Source: DASUSH01 sp036375215 (lineage in GTDB: Bacteria; Actinomycetota; Thermoleophilia; Solirubrobacterales; 70-9). From it: a DNA stretch of 50,677 nt. The stretch lies in NCBI GenBank assembly GCA_036375215.1, contig DASUSH010000053.1, positions 1 to 50,677 of the forward strand, given 5' to 3'. A program made the position numbers and the translations under genes. Under the pieces are notes generated by a model, which was given only the letters and a program-made list of their open reading frames with translations, searched no databases and was not told where the DNA came from. Shown piece after piece: positions 1 through 8,207 of the stretch. Position 1 is the first letter of the stretch, and each line of letters opens with the position of its first letter.

Positions 1-24
1 CGGCCGGGCCACGTGGCCCGGCCG
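1..24 (-). terminator. Perfect 24-bp palindrome after the CsbD-like gene
   Basis: Twelve-base arms meet at a central CACGTG with no spacer, starting 14 bases beyond the stop codon of the minus-strand CsbD-like gene. The GC-rich stem could act as a terminator hairpin, but no U-tract is visible before the window ends. Its position after the operon supports the terminator reading; a protein-binding palindrome is the alternative. Confidence 0.5.
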
Positions 25-38
25 GGTTCAGACCTCGA

Positions 39-227
39 TCAGGTCTTGCGCTCGAGGTCGGCGACCTCGTCGGCCTTCTCGTCGGCCTTCTCGTCGGCGC
101 GCTCGAGCTCTTCCTTCTTCTCGCCCTTGCGCTCCTCGTCCTTGCCCTCGCGGCGAAGCGAGGAGTCGCCGGCTACGTCGCCGGCGGCCTGCTTGGCCTT
201 GCCAGTCACCTTGTCGGTGAGTCCCAT
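39..227 (-). CDS. CsbD-family stress response protein
   Basis: The 62-residue product is highly charged and hydrophilic. Its N-terminus (MGLTDKVTGKAKQAAGDVAG) is the classic CsbD signature; the rest is a Lys/Glu/Asp-rich helix with ADEKADEK repeats. CsbD proteins are small general-stress proteins of unknown biochemical role, and in Bacillus subtilis csbD belongs to the sigmaB regulon. The ATG is preceded by a strong AAGGAGG Shine-Dalgarno sequence. It lies 46 bases after a small membrane protein gene on the same strand and is probably cotranscribed with it from the sigmaB-like promoter at 801-825. Confidence 0.9.
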   Translation of the reverse strand: MGLTDKVTGKAKQAAGDVAGDSSLRREGKDEERKGEKKEELERADEKADEKADEVADLERKT

Positions 228-273
228 GTGGTGCCTCCTTCGGTCGTGTTCCGGGTACGGATCGGCGCTTCGG

Positions 274-678
274 CTACCTGCGCGGCGCCGCCGGCGCGGT
301 CGTCGTCTGCTCGTTGGTGCCGTCCTGCTGGCCGTCGGTCAGCACCTGCGCGGCCGCCTTCACGCGGTCGCCCAGGCCATCGCCGTTGCCGCCCGCGACA
401 CCGGGATGGCCCCAGTACGGATCACGGCTGCCGGACTTGGCGATGCCCCGGCTGAGCAGATACGCCCCCGTCAGGATCGTCGCGTAGAGCCAGACGTCGT
501 CGGCGCCGAACTGCGATCCCTCCGAGTTGTCCACGGTGCCCGCGATCAGGATCGCGAGCAGCATCGTGACGTAGACCCAGAACTCGGTGGTCTTGAACGC
601 CTGCTTGGTTTCGGTCGCCATGCGACGAACCCGGCCCTCGGCCGGAGCGTCGTACGCGCCGGTGGTGCGTGCTTCCAT
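274..678 (-). CDS. Small two-span membrane protein upstream of csbD-like gene
   Basis: A 134-residue protein with about 33 soluble N-terminal residues, two predicted membrane segments (around residues 33-50 and 63-82) and a Gly/Thr/Gln-rich soluble tail. I do not recognise the family. The ATG at 678 has a good AGGAGG site seven bases upstream, so I prefer it over the internal Met at residue 20. Forty-six bases separate it from the CsbD-like gene, which suggests a stress operon. The protein may act at the membrane during envelope or osmotic stress, but that is inferred from context only. Confidence 0.75.
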   Translation of the reverse strand: MEARTTGAYDAPAEGRVRRMATETKQAFKTTEFWVYVTMLLAILIAGTVDNSEGSQFGADDVWLYATILTGAYLLSRGIAKSGSRDPYWGHPGVAGGNGDGLGDRVKAAAQVLTDGQQDGTNEQTTTAPAAPRR

Positions 679-800
679 GTCGTTCCTCCTGTGGATCGAT
701 CTGGCGTGGAGCGTTCGGGGGCGGCGGTGACCGCGGCCCTCGTCTCGATCCAGCCCTGCTCCGATCGGGCGACGTTCTCGTCCGATCGCGGAAGTGCCGG

Positions 801-825
801 TTACCCAAGTCCGGTCGCGGCAAAC
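801..825 (-). promoter_or_regulatory. sigmaB/sigmaF-like promoter for the csbD operon
   Basis: Read on the minus strand, GTTT (825-822) is followed after exactly 15 bases by GGGTAA (806-801). This matches the actinobacterial/firmicute general-stress sigma consensus GTTT-N13-17-GGGTAT. The predicted transcript starts roughly 115 bases upstream of the membrane protein gene and would cover the CsbD-like gene, a classic sigmaB target. I see nothing else definite in 679-932. Confidence 0.5.
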
Positions 826-918
826 GGGCGGCGGCTCGGCTTGACCGCTTCAGGCGACGGGACGGGCGTGGACGCGGCTCGCACGACCTCGCTCCTCCAG
901 CCGCCGGTCCTCCCCCGC

Positions 919-924
919 TACAAC
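919..924 (+). promoter_or_regulatory. -10-like box close to the start codon
   Basis: TACAAC lies 8 bases before the ATG at 933. The following AAGGGGGC could serve as a weak ribosome site or simply be the transcript start. The layout matches the leaderless pattern seen repeatedly in this window. Confidence 0.35.
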
Positions 925-932
925 AAGGGGGC

Positions 933-2381
933 ATGGAGGCGAGCGCCAGGACCCTCTCCACGTCCGAGATCGAGGCGATCGCCGATCCGCTGCCCGAGGA
1001 GTTCGAACCCTCGAGCGTCCGGCGCCACGCGCTGATCCTCGCCGCGATCGGAGCGGCCATCGTCGCCGTGATCGCGCTCGTCCCCGGCCTCGGCGACCTG
1101 CGCGACAGCTTCGCCGAGGCGAAGCCGGGGTGGCTCGTCGTCGCGGGCCTCCTCCAGCTCGGCTCGTGCCTCTCCTACGTGGCCGCCTTCCGGGCGGTCT
1201 TCTGCACCCGGATGCCCTACCGGACGAGCTTCGAGATCGGGATGTCGGAGCTGGCCGCGAACGCGCTGCTGTCGGTCGGCGGCGCGGGCGGGCTCGCGCT
1301 CGGCGTCTGGATCCTCCGCCGCGGCGGCATGGACACCGGGCACATCGCCCGCCGCACGGTCGCCTTCTTCCTGATCACGAGCCTCGCCAACGTGACCTTC
1401 CTGGTCCTCGCGGGGGCCGGCCTCGCGACCGGGGCGCTTTCCGGCTCGGAGAGCCTCGCCCTCGCGCTGATCCCGGCCGCCGCGGGCGTCGCGGCGATCT
1501 TGCTCGCGCTGGGAATCCGCAGCGGCGCCGGCGCGCTCGCCGCCCGCCTGCGCAAGCCGAAGCTGTCGAAGGGCCTCGCCGCGCTCTCCGACGGGATCGG
1601 CGAGGCGGTCGAGCTCTTGCGCTCGCGCGATCCCGCCCTTCTGATCGGTGCGACCGGCTACATGCTCTTCGACGTCGCGATGCTCGGCGCGTGCTTCGCG
1701 GCATTCGGCTTTCCGGTGCCCGCCGCGGGCATCCTGCTCGTCGCCTACCTGGTGGGCCAGCTCGGCAACCTGATCCCGATCCCGGGCGGCATCGGCGGCG
1801 TCGACGCCGGCCTGATCGGCACGCTCGTCCTCTACGGCGTCGAGCCGGTGGAGGCGATCTCCGCGGTGATCGCGTACCGCGCCTTCGTGCTCTGGATCCC
1901 GGCGGCGATCGGGCTGCCGGCGCTCGCCTCGCTGCGCCGCCGTCTCGCGAACGAGAACCACGACATCGCCGCCTGCACGCCGGGGCAGCGGGTCGAGGTG
2001 CTCGGCGCGGGGATCGTCCAGGCGGGCGCGTCGCCGGTGCGCCTCGCGGCGGCGAACGGCGCCGCGGCGGGCGCCGGATGCGCGGGCGGGGACGGGAACG
2101 CCGACGCGGTCTGCGCCCACCTCGACACGATCACCATCCTCGACGCGCCCGCGGACGCGCCGGGCTGCGAGGAATGCCTGGCGGACGGCGACACCTGGAA
2201 CAACCTGCGGATGTGCCAGGCCTGCGGCCACGTCGGCTGCTGCGACGACTCGCCGAACCGCCACGCGACCGCGCACCACCACGCCACGGGCCACCCGGTG
2301 ATCCGCTCGATCGAGCCCGGCGAGGAGTGGAGCTGGTGCTACGTCGACGAGGTCGCGTTCGAGCTCGAGCGCGCCGGCTGA
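933..2381 (+). CDS. LPG-synthase-TM (UPF0104) membrane protein fused to a UBP-type zinc finger
   Basis: A 482-residue protein. Residues about 35-330 form a polytopic membrane domain of the lysylphosphatidylglycerol synthase TM / YbhN type, including a conserved GNLIPIPGGIGGVDAG segment. After an Ala/Gly-rich linker comes a UBP-type zinc finger (about residues 390-480) with C394, H396, C412, C415, C428 and a downstream CGHVGCC plus a His-rich NRHATAHHH stretch. The membrane domain usually belongs to lipid flippases or MprF-like proteins; the finger binds ubiquitin C-termini in eukaryotes, and its bacterial role is unclear. The lysyl-transferase half of MprF is missing. I chose ATG 933 because upstream codons are not protein-like and a -10-like box precedes it. 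Confidence 0.8.
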   Translation: MEASARTLSTSEIEAIADPLPEEFEPSSVRRHALILAAIGAAIVAVIALVPGLGDLRDSFAEAKPGWLVVAGLLQLGSCLSYVAAFRAVFCTRMPYRTSFEIGMSELAANALLSVGGAGGLALGVWILRRGGMDTGHIARRTVAFFLITSLANVTFLVLAGAGLATGALSGSESLALALIPAAAGVAAILLALGIRSGAGALAARLRKPKLSKGLAALSDGIGEAVELLRSRDPALLIGATGYMLFDVAMLGACFAAFGFPVPAAGILLVAYLVGQLGNLIPIPGGIGGVDAGLIGTLVLYGVEPVEAISAVIAYRAFVLWIPAAIGLPALASLRRRLANENHDIAACTPGQRVEVLGAGIVQAGASPVRLAAANGAAAGAGCAGGDGNADAVCAHLDTITILDAPADAPGCEECLADGDTWNNLRMCQACGHVGCCDDSPNRHATAHHHATGHPVIRSIEPGEEWSWCYVDEVAFELERAG

Positions 2382-2449
2382 CCGCGTGAGAAGCGGGGAC
2401 GAGACGGCGCTCGCCCGGGCGGCGACCAGTTGCCGCCTCCCCCCGCGTC

Positions 2450-2455
2450 TACAAC
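2450..2455 (+). promoter_or_regulatory. -10-like box before the penicillin-binding protein gene
   Basis: TACAAC ends six bases before the ATG at 2462 and there is no clear Shine-Dalgarno sequence. The same hexamer precedes the gene at 933. This fits a leaderless transcript. Confidence 0.35.
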
Positions 2456-2461
2456 TACAGG

Positions 2462-4381
2462 ATGGAGTTCGGGAGCGGGACCCCGCCGCGCGGCAGCCGT
2501 AGAAATCGCCTTCCGACCGTGGTGGCGATCGCCGCCCTGGTCGCGGTGGGCGGCATCGTCGCCTTCCTGCTGCTCCGCGGCGGCGAGGGACCCGAGGCCG
2601 CGCTGGACGGGTTCCTCACCGCCTACGAGGAGGGGGACTACGCGGCTGCGGCGGCGCGCACCGACGGCGACCCCGCGGAGGTGGCCGAGGCGCTCGAGGC
2701 GAACGTCGACGGCCTCGACGGCGCCGCCCTCGAGGCCGAGGTCGAGTCCCTCTCCGAGCGCGACGGCGATGCGCGCGCGAGCGTGACGATGCGCTGGGAC
2801 GTTCCCGATATCGGCGAGTTCGACTACGACAACGACCGCGTCCGGCTCACGAAGGCCGACGACGAGTGGCTGATCGAGTGGCGCGAGACCGTCGTCCACC
2901 CCGAGCTCGATGCGGAGGGCCTGCGGCTAGGCACCGAGGCGGAGGCAGCCGAACGGGCCCCGATCCTCGCCCGCGACGGGCGGGCGCTGGTCCGCCCGCG
3001 ACCGGTGGTCGAGGTCGGCGTGATCCCGAAGGAGCTTCGCGATCGCGAGGCGGCGGTCGCGGCGATCGCCGAGCACACCGGCGCTGACGCCGAGACGCTC
3101 GCGGCGTCGATCGACGCCGCGGCGGAGCCGACCAACTTCGTCCCCGCGATCACCCTGCGCGAGGAGGAGTTCGCCGAGGTCGAGGACGAGCTCGAGCCGA
3201 TCCGGGGGATCGAGTTCGGGCGGCGCGAGCTGCCGCTGGCGCCGACGAAGGAGTTCGCGCGGGCGCTCCTGGGCGCGGTCGGCCCGGTCACCGCGGAGCA
3301 GCTCCGGCAGGACGAGGGCCTCGAGACGGGCGACGTGATCGGCCAATGGGGCCTGCAGGCCGAGTTCGACGATCGGCTCGCGGGCGAGCCCACGCGGCGA
3401 GTCGTCGCGCGCCGCGCCGACGGCGTGCCGGTCGAGGTGCTGATGGAGACGGGCGGCGCCGAGGGCGAGCCGCTCGAGACCACCCTCGATCTGGCCGTGC
3501 AGCTCGCGGCCGAGAAGGCGCTCGCCGGCACGGAGGGCAAGGCCGCGCTCGTCGCGCTCGACGCCTCGGGCGGCGACATCCTCGCGGCCGCGAACCGCCC
3601 GGTCGACGACACCTTCGACCGCGCCCTCGAAGGCCAGTACCCGCCCGGCTCCACCTTCAAGGTCGTGACGACCGCGGCGCTCCTCGATGGTGGGCTGTCG
3701 CCGGACGAGACCGTCGACTGCCCCGCGACGATCGACGTCGGCGGCAAGCTCTTCCGCAACTTCGAGGGCAGCGCGGCCGGCGCGGTGCCGTTCAGCGTCG
3801 ACTTCGCCGAGTCCTGCAACACGGCCTTCGTCTCGCTCGTCGACCGGCTCGCGCCCGACGGCCTCGAGCGCTGGGGCACGGAGTTCGGGCTCGGCCGGAA
3901 GTACGAACTGGCGGTGCCCGCCTTCTCCGGCAGCGTCCCGCCGGGCCGCGACGAGGTCGAGGAGGCGGCCTCGATGATCGGCCAGGGCCGGATCCTCGCC
4001 AGCCCGCTGGCGATGGCCGGGGTGGCGGCGACGATCGAGGACGGTCGCTGGCGCCGGCCGCGGCTGCTCGCCGATGACCCGGTCGAGTCCGGCGAGCCGC
4101 TTCCGACCGACCTGGTGGCGACGCTGCGCGAGCTGATGCGCGACGTCGTCGTGTCCGGGACGGGGACCGCGCTCGCCGGCGCCGAGGGCGAGCCGATCGG
4201 CAAGAGCGGCACCGCCGAGTACGGCTCCGGCGACCCGCCCCCGACCCACGCCTGGTTCATCGCCGCCCGCGCCGGGATCGCGATCGCGGTGCTGGTCGAG
4301 GACCGCCCCTCCGGCGGCGAATTCGCCGCTCCCGTCGCGGCCGACTTCTTCGCGGCCCTCGACGCCGGCGGGGCGCGATAG
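2462..4381 (+). CDS. Penicillin-binding protein, class B transpeptidase with NTF2-like N-terminal domain
   Basis: A 639-residue peptidoglycan D,D-transpeptidase anchored by one N-terminal membrane helix (about residues 20-38). A MecA_N/NTF2-like domain (about 42-145) and a PBP dimerisation domain (about 160-335) precede the transpeptidase domain (about 345-635). All three active-site motifs are present: S397-T-F-K400, S451-C-N453 and K581-S-G-T584. It would cross-link peptidoglycan outside the membrane. It stands alone, away from any division cluster. A role like PbpA/PBP2a or a general elongation/division enzyme cannot be separated from sequence alone. The 80-base gap upstream holds only the -10-like box. 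Confidence 0.93.
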   Translation: MEFGSGTPPRGSRRNRLPTVVAIAALVAVGGIVAFLLLRGGEGPEAALDGFLTAYEEGDYAAAAARTDGDPAEVAEALEANVDGLDGAALEAEVESLSERDGDARASVTMRWDVPDIGEFDYDNDRVRLTKADDEWLIEWRETVVHPELDAEGLRLGTEAEAAERAPILARDGRALVRPRPVVEVGVIPKELRDREAAVAAIAEHTGADAETLAASIDAAAEPTNFVPAITLREEEFAEVEDELEPIRGIEFGRRELPLAPTKEFARALLGAVGPVTAEQLRQDEGLETGDVIGQWGLQAEFDDRLAGEPTRRVVARRADGVPVEVLMETGGAEGEPLETTLDLAVQLAAEKALAGTEGKAALVALDASGGDILAAANRPVDDTFDRALEGQYPPGSTFKVVTTAALLDGGLSPDETVDCPATIDVGGKLFRNFEGSAAGAVPFSVDFAESCNTAFVSLVDRLAPDGLERWGTEFGLGRKYELAVPAFSGSVPPGRDEVEEAASMIGQGRILASPLAMAGVAATIEDGRWRRPRLLADDPVESGEPLPTDLVATLRELMRDVVVSGTGTALAGAEGEPIGKSGTAEYGSGDPPPTHAWFIAARAGIAIAVLVEDRPSGGEFAAPVAADFFAALDAGGAR

Positions 4382-4395
4382 CGGTCCGGGACCGC
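4381..4395 (+). terminator. Short palindrome at the end of the PBP gene
   Basis: GCGGTCC and GGACCGC flank a single G and overlap the last base of the stop codon. It could fold into a five-base stem with a five-base loop. No U-tract follows, so termination is only a suggestion. Confidence 0.3.
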
Positions 4396-4403
4396 GGGGT
4401 GCG

Positions 4404-4500
4404 ATGACGCGGCCGAGGCCGCCGAAGATCATCGTCAACCCGATGCTGAAGCGGCGAGACGATCCGGCTCGACGGCGCGCTGCGGATGCCGCCGAAGTAG
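4404..4500 (+). pseudogene. Possible frameshifted C-terminal remnant of a short-chain dehydrogenase
   Basis: Codons from 4425 read KIIVNPML. After one extra base at 4449, codons from 4450 read SGETIRLDGALRMPPK and then a TAG at 4498-4500. The second block looks like the C-terminus of SDR oxidoreductases (typically TGE/Q-x-I-x-x-D-G-A/G-x-x-M). No SDR body lies upstream, so this would be a decayed 3' fragment between the convergent PBP and MMPL genes. The rest of 4501-4672 shows only a small palindrome (4559-4575). Confidence 0.35.
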
Positions 4501-4558
4501 CGGCCGGCGGTCGCGCCCGGCGGGCCTGTCCCCCTCGGACCGGACGTCGTCGACAAAG

Positions 4559-4575
4559 CGTTGCCCTGGGCAACG
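4559..4575. repeat. 17-base palindrome in the PBP/MMPL intergenic region
   Basis: CGTTGCCC and GGGCAACG surround one T. It lies between two convergent genes, about 98 bases from the MMPL stop. Its role is unknown. Confidence 0.35.
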
Positions 4576-4672
4576 GAACGTCGCCAACGTCCGCGGGTCG
4601 CTAGGTGCAATCCCTGAGCCGTCGTTCAGCGGAGCGCACCGCAGCCCTTGACGGCTCGCCCGGGTCTTACAC

Positions 4673-6832
4673 CTAGGCCTCGCTCCGGCGCGGCTCGGGG
4701 CTGGCGAGGACCGAGGGCTCGACGCGGAGGAGACGCGCCGGCCATCTCGGCAGCCACCAGTTCCAGCGGCCCATCAGCGAGATCACGGCGGGCACGATCA
4801 GCGCCCTGATGATCGTCGCGTCGAGCAGGATCCCGGCGGCGAGGCCGGTCGCCATCATCTTCAGGTCGGTGCCCGGGCCCGACGCCATGGAGACGAAGGC
4901 CAGGAAGAGGATGAGCGCCGCGCTCGTCACCAGCCTGCCGGTCCTGCCGATCCCGGTGATCACCGCGGCCTCCGTCGAGCCGGTGCGGTCGTACTCCTCG
5001 CGCATCCGGCTGAGGATGAACACCTCGTAGTCCATCGAGAGGCCGAACAGGAAGGCGAAGATCATCAGCGGCATCCACGACGGGATCGACCCGGTCGCCT
5101 CGATCCCGAAGATCAGCTCCGATCCGAAGCCCTCCTGCCAGACGAGCACGAGCACCCCCCAGGCCGCCGCCACGCTCAGCACGTTCAGGATGATCGCCTT
5201 GAGCGGCAGGAGCAGCGAGCGGAACGCCCGCGCAAGCAGGATGAACGTGGTCACCGTGATCAGCGCGATCATCAGCGGGAAGCTGCCGTAGACGGCGTCG
5301 ATGAAGTCGTCGTTGGCGGCGGGCTGGCCGCCGACGCGGACGTCGCTTCCGGCACCGTGGGCGGCGTCGCGGACGCCCTCGAGCGTCGCCTCGCCCTCGT
5401 CGGAGCCGGAGTCGGGGACGGGGATCGCCTCGACGAGCGCGGTCCCGTCGCGCTGCCACTGCTCGCTCGCCGGCGCGACGGCGCCGTGGATCCCCTCGAC
5501 CTCGGCGACCTCGGCCGCAACCGCCTCGGGGTTGGTGTCGCCCTCGATCAGGATCTCGTGCGGCAGCAGCGCGCCCTCGCCGATCCCGGCCTGCTCGAGC
5601 GCGGTGAGGCCCTCCTTCGCCTCGCCCGACTTGGCGAGGGTGTTCGCGTCGGAGGCGCCGAGCTGCAGGTTGGTGGCGGCGACCACCAGGGCGAGCACTA
5701 CCGCCATCCCGGCGCCGGCGGCGACCCAGCGCCGCCGCGCGACCGCCTCCGCCCAGCGCGTCCACGCGCGCGAGGCCTTGTCGTCGGTGCGGCGGTGCGG
5801 CCAGTCGAGCCGGTGGCCCACCTTGGCGAGCACGACCGGCAGCAGCGTGATCGCGACCAGGGTCGAGACGAGCGGGATCAGCATGCCGCCGTAGCCCATC
5901 GAGCGCAGGAACGGCAACGGCAGCGCGATCAGCGCGAACAGGCCGATCGCGACCGTGATCCCGCTGAAGACGACCGCCCTGCCGGCGGTCTCCATCGCCC
6001 GCTGCACGGCCTCGTCGCCGCCGTGCCCGTGCGAGCGCTCCTCGCGCCACCGCGTGACGATGATCAACGCGTAGTCGATCGCCACGCCGAGCCCGATCAG
6101 CGCGATCAGGAACTGCACGATCGGCGAGACCGAGGTCAGCTCGGTGAGGCCGAGCAGGAGCAGGAACGTGGTCATGATCGAGACCACGGCCATCATCAGG
6201 GGCACGAAGGCGAGGAAGGAGGCGAAGACGAAGGCGAGCACCAGCAGCGCGCCGACACCGCCGAGCACCGCCTCGACCAGCACGCCCGGGCCGTCCGAGT
6301 CGGCGCCGGAGTCCTCGGCGAGCGCGTCGAAGCCGGTCAGCTTCACGGGCTCCCCGGCGACGGTCGTGCCCTCGAGGACCCCGCTCGCGGCCTTCTCGGC
6401 CGCCGGGTTCTCACCGAAGGCGGAGTCCGGGTCCGGCGTCGGGTAGACCACCGCGAAGGTCGTGGTGCCGTCGTCGGAGACGAACGTCTCGTCGCCGGTC
6501 GACGCGTAGGAGGCGATCCGCGCCCCCGGCAGGGCCTCGGCGAGATCGGCCTCGAGCCCCTCGAGGTCGGCCTTCACCGCGGGTGAGTCGACCGACTCCC
6601 CCTCGGGCAGGGTGACGACGGGGACGAGCGGCGCGGTGTCCCCCCCGGTCCCGCCGTAGCGCTCGGCGATCACCTGGTTCGTCTCCCAGCCCTCCTTGTC
6701 GGGGACCGAGAACTCTGCCTCGAGCGCCTCCGACGCGGGTCCGGCGGCGGCCATGCCGGCGATCGCGAGCACGACCCAGGCGATGACGACGGTCTTCTTG
6801 TGGGCGAGGACCCAGCGGGTGAGTGCGGACAA
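4673..6832 (-). CDS. MMPL-family RND transporter
   Basis: A 719-residue inner-membrane exporter of the MmpL type. TM1 (about 12-30) is followed by a first extracytoplasmic loop, a bundle of five helices (about 185-340), a second half starting with TM7 (about 370-390), another loop and a final five-helix bundle (about 530-690). This gives the usual 12-TM RND layout. MmpL proteins move lipids or lipophilic compounds using the proton gradient. The start is TTG at 6832, with GGAGG six bases upstream. The divergent neighbour is a histidine kinase/regulator pair, which may control it. The substrate is unknown. Confidence 0.92.
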   Translation of the reverse strand: MSALTRWVLAHKKTVVIAWVVLAIAGMAAAGPASEALEAEFSVPDKEGWETNQVIAERYGGTGGDTAPLVPVVTLPEGESVDSPAVKADLEGLEADLAEALPGARIASYASTGDETFVSDDGTTTFAVVYPTPDPDSAFGENPAAEKAASGVLEGTTVAGEPVKLTGFDALAEDSGADSDGPGVLVEAVLGGVGALLVLAFVFASFLAFVPLMMAVVSIMTTFLLLLGLTELTSVSPIVQFLIALIGLGVAIDYALIIVTRWREERSHGHGGDEAVQRAMETAGRAVVFSGITVAIGLFALIALPLPFLRSMGYGGMLIPLVSTLVAITLLPVVLAKVGHRLDWPHRRTDDKASRAWTRWAEAVARRRWVAAGAGMAVVLALVVAATNLQLGASDANTLAKSGEAKEGLTALEQAGIGEGALLPHEILIEGDTNPEAVAAEVAEVEGIHGAVAPASEQWQRDGTALVEAIPVPDSGSDEGEATLEGVRDAAHGAGSDVRVGGQPAANDDFIDAVYGSFPLMIALITVTTFILLARAFRSLLLPLKAIILNVLSVAAAWGVLVLVWQEGFGSELIFGIEATGSIPSWMPLMIFAFLFGLSMDYEVFILSRMREEYDRTGSTEAAVITGIGRTGRLVTSAALILFLAFVSMASGPGTDLKMMATGLAAGILLDATIIRALIVPAVISLMGRWNWWLPRWPARLLRVEPSVLASPEPRRSEA

Positions 6833-6973
6833 GGTCTACCTCCAGCGGTCGGGTTGGGTGCGGAAGATTGGCGAGCGGGCCCCGTGGCGTCTATCGGGAA
6901 TGTCCCTACCTCAACCCTGACGCGCGAACGGCCCCGAACTCATCGGTCTCGGGACGGATTTCGGTGTCCCCCG

Positions 6974-6997
6974 CAGGGTGGACGGACGTCCACCCTG
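6974..6997. promoter_or_regulatory. Operator-like inverted repeat between the MMPL gene and the two-component genes
   Basis: Ten-base perfect arms, CAGGGTGGAC and GTCCACCCTG, are separated by GGAC. It lies 31 bases upstream of the -10-like box of the histidine kinase gene and about 140 bases upstream of the divergent MMPL start. The symmetry and position fit a regulator-binding site, possibly for the adjacent response regulator. Confidence 0.45.
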
Positions 6998-7027
6998 AGG
7001 ACGATTCCGGGCACGGCGGAGCACCGT

Positions 7028-7033
7028 TACCCT
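7028..7033 (+). promoter_or_regulatory. TANNNT -10 box, leaderless type
   Basis: TACCCT lies seven bases before the GTG at 7041, and no ribosome-binding site is visible. Confidence 0.4.
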
Positions 7034-7040
7034 CGGCCGG

Positions 7041-8207
7041 GTGGGGATGCTCGCCGACCGAAAGCTCACCGACACGGCGCTCGCGATCGCCGTCTTCGCG
7101 GCGTCGGTGGTGCTGCGCGCGGCGATCGCCGCCGCCCAGGAGAACGTCGAGGGGCTCGACGCGGTCACCGTCTCCCTGCTCGCCGTCGCCTCCCTGCCGC
7201 TCGTCTTCCGGCGCTCCGCGCCGCTCGCGGTGTTCGTGACCTCCGCCCTCGCCAGCATCGCCCTGAGCGGCATCGCCGGGCCCGCCGGGCCGCCGCTCGC
7301 CGCGACCTTCGCCCTCTACTTCGCCGCCGCAGCGTCGGATGGCTCGCGCTCGCGCAACTGGCTCGTCCTCGTCCTCGTCGGCGTCATGCTCGCCGCGCAC
7401 GCGACGGCGAGCGGCCTCGAGCGGGGCGCCTTCCCGGGCACCGAGCTCATCTTCGGCACGCTCCTCTGGGGCGGCGCCTGGCTCGCCGGCGAGCGCACCC
7501 GGCTCGGCCACGAGCGCATCGCGGCCCTCGAGGAGCGCGCGGAGCGCGCCGAGCGCGACGCCGAGCGCGAGCGCCGGCTCGCCGCCGCCGAGGAGCGCAC
7601 GCGGATCGCCCGTGACCTGCACGACTCGGCCGGCCACGCGATCAACGTGATCCTCGTCCACGCCGGGCTCGGCCGGATGCGAAGCGAGTCCGACCCGGCG
7701 GGCGCGCGCGGCGAGTTCGAGACCATCGAGCAGGTCGCCCGCGAGACCGTCGGCGAGATCGACCAGCTCGTCGGCATCATGCGCGAGAACGGCGGAGCGA
7801 GCGGCGAGGTGGAGCCGCCGCCGGGCCTCGCCGCCCTCGATGCCCTCGCCGATCGCCACCGCGCCGCGGGGCTCGACGTCGCGGTCAGCCGCAGCGGCGA
7901 ACGGTCCCCGCCTCCGGCCGCGGTCGATCACGGCGCCTACCGCATCCTCCAGGAGGCGCTCACGAACGCCGCCCGCCACGGCGACGGCAGCGCCCGGGTC
8001 GTGGTCGCCCGCGACGCCGGCCGGCTCGAGCTCACCGTCTCGAATCCGCTGCCGGCCGGCGCTGAGGCCGCACGGACCGGAGGGGGCCACGGCATCGTGG
8101 GCATGCGCGAACGCGCCTCCCTGCTGGGCGGTGAGCTCGAGGCGGGGGCCGTGGGCCGCCGCTTCGTGGTCCGCGCTTGGCTGCCCGTCGCGGATGGCGA
8201 CCGATGA
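7041..8207 (+). CDS. NarL-type sensor histidine kinase
   Basis: A 388-residue HisKA_3 sensor kinase. Several membrane helices occupy about residues 10-150 with almost no extracellular sensor loop, so signals are probably sensed in or at the membrane. A Glu/Arg-rich coiled coil (about 155-190) leads to the phospho-acceptor H194 in RDLHD. The HATPase domain shows an N-box around N309 (EALTNAARHG) and a GGGHGIVGM G-box near 350. It overlaps the response regulator start by four bases (ATGA). ATG 7047 is an alternative start. It is probably the partner of the regulator at 8204, and the divergent MMPL exporter is a candidate target. Confidence 0.92.
   Translation: MGMLADRKLTDTALAIAVFAASVVLRAAIAAAQENVEGLDAVTVSLLAVASLPLVFRRSAPLAVFVTSALASIALSGIAGPAGPPLAATFALYFAAAASDGSRSRNWLVLVLVGVMLAAHATASGLERGAFPGTELIFGTLLWGGAWLAGERTRLGHERIAALEERAERAERDAERERRLAAAEERTRIARDLHDSAGHAINVILVHAGLGRMRSESDPAGARGEFETIEQVARETVGEIDQLVGIMRENGGASGEVEPPPGLAALDALADRHRAAGLDVAVSRSGERSPPPAAVDHGAYRILQEALTNAARHGDGSARVVVARDAGRLELTVSNPLPAGAEAARTGGGHGIVGMRERASLLGGELEAGAVGRRFVVRAWLPVADGDR

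Noticed and set aside
4257..4610. 117-residue minus-strand frame across the PBP end
   Set aside because: Arg/Pro/Ser-rich shadow of the PBP gene and intergenic region, with no ribosome site.
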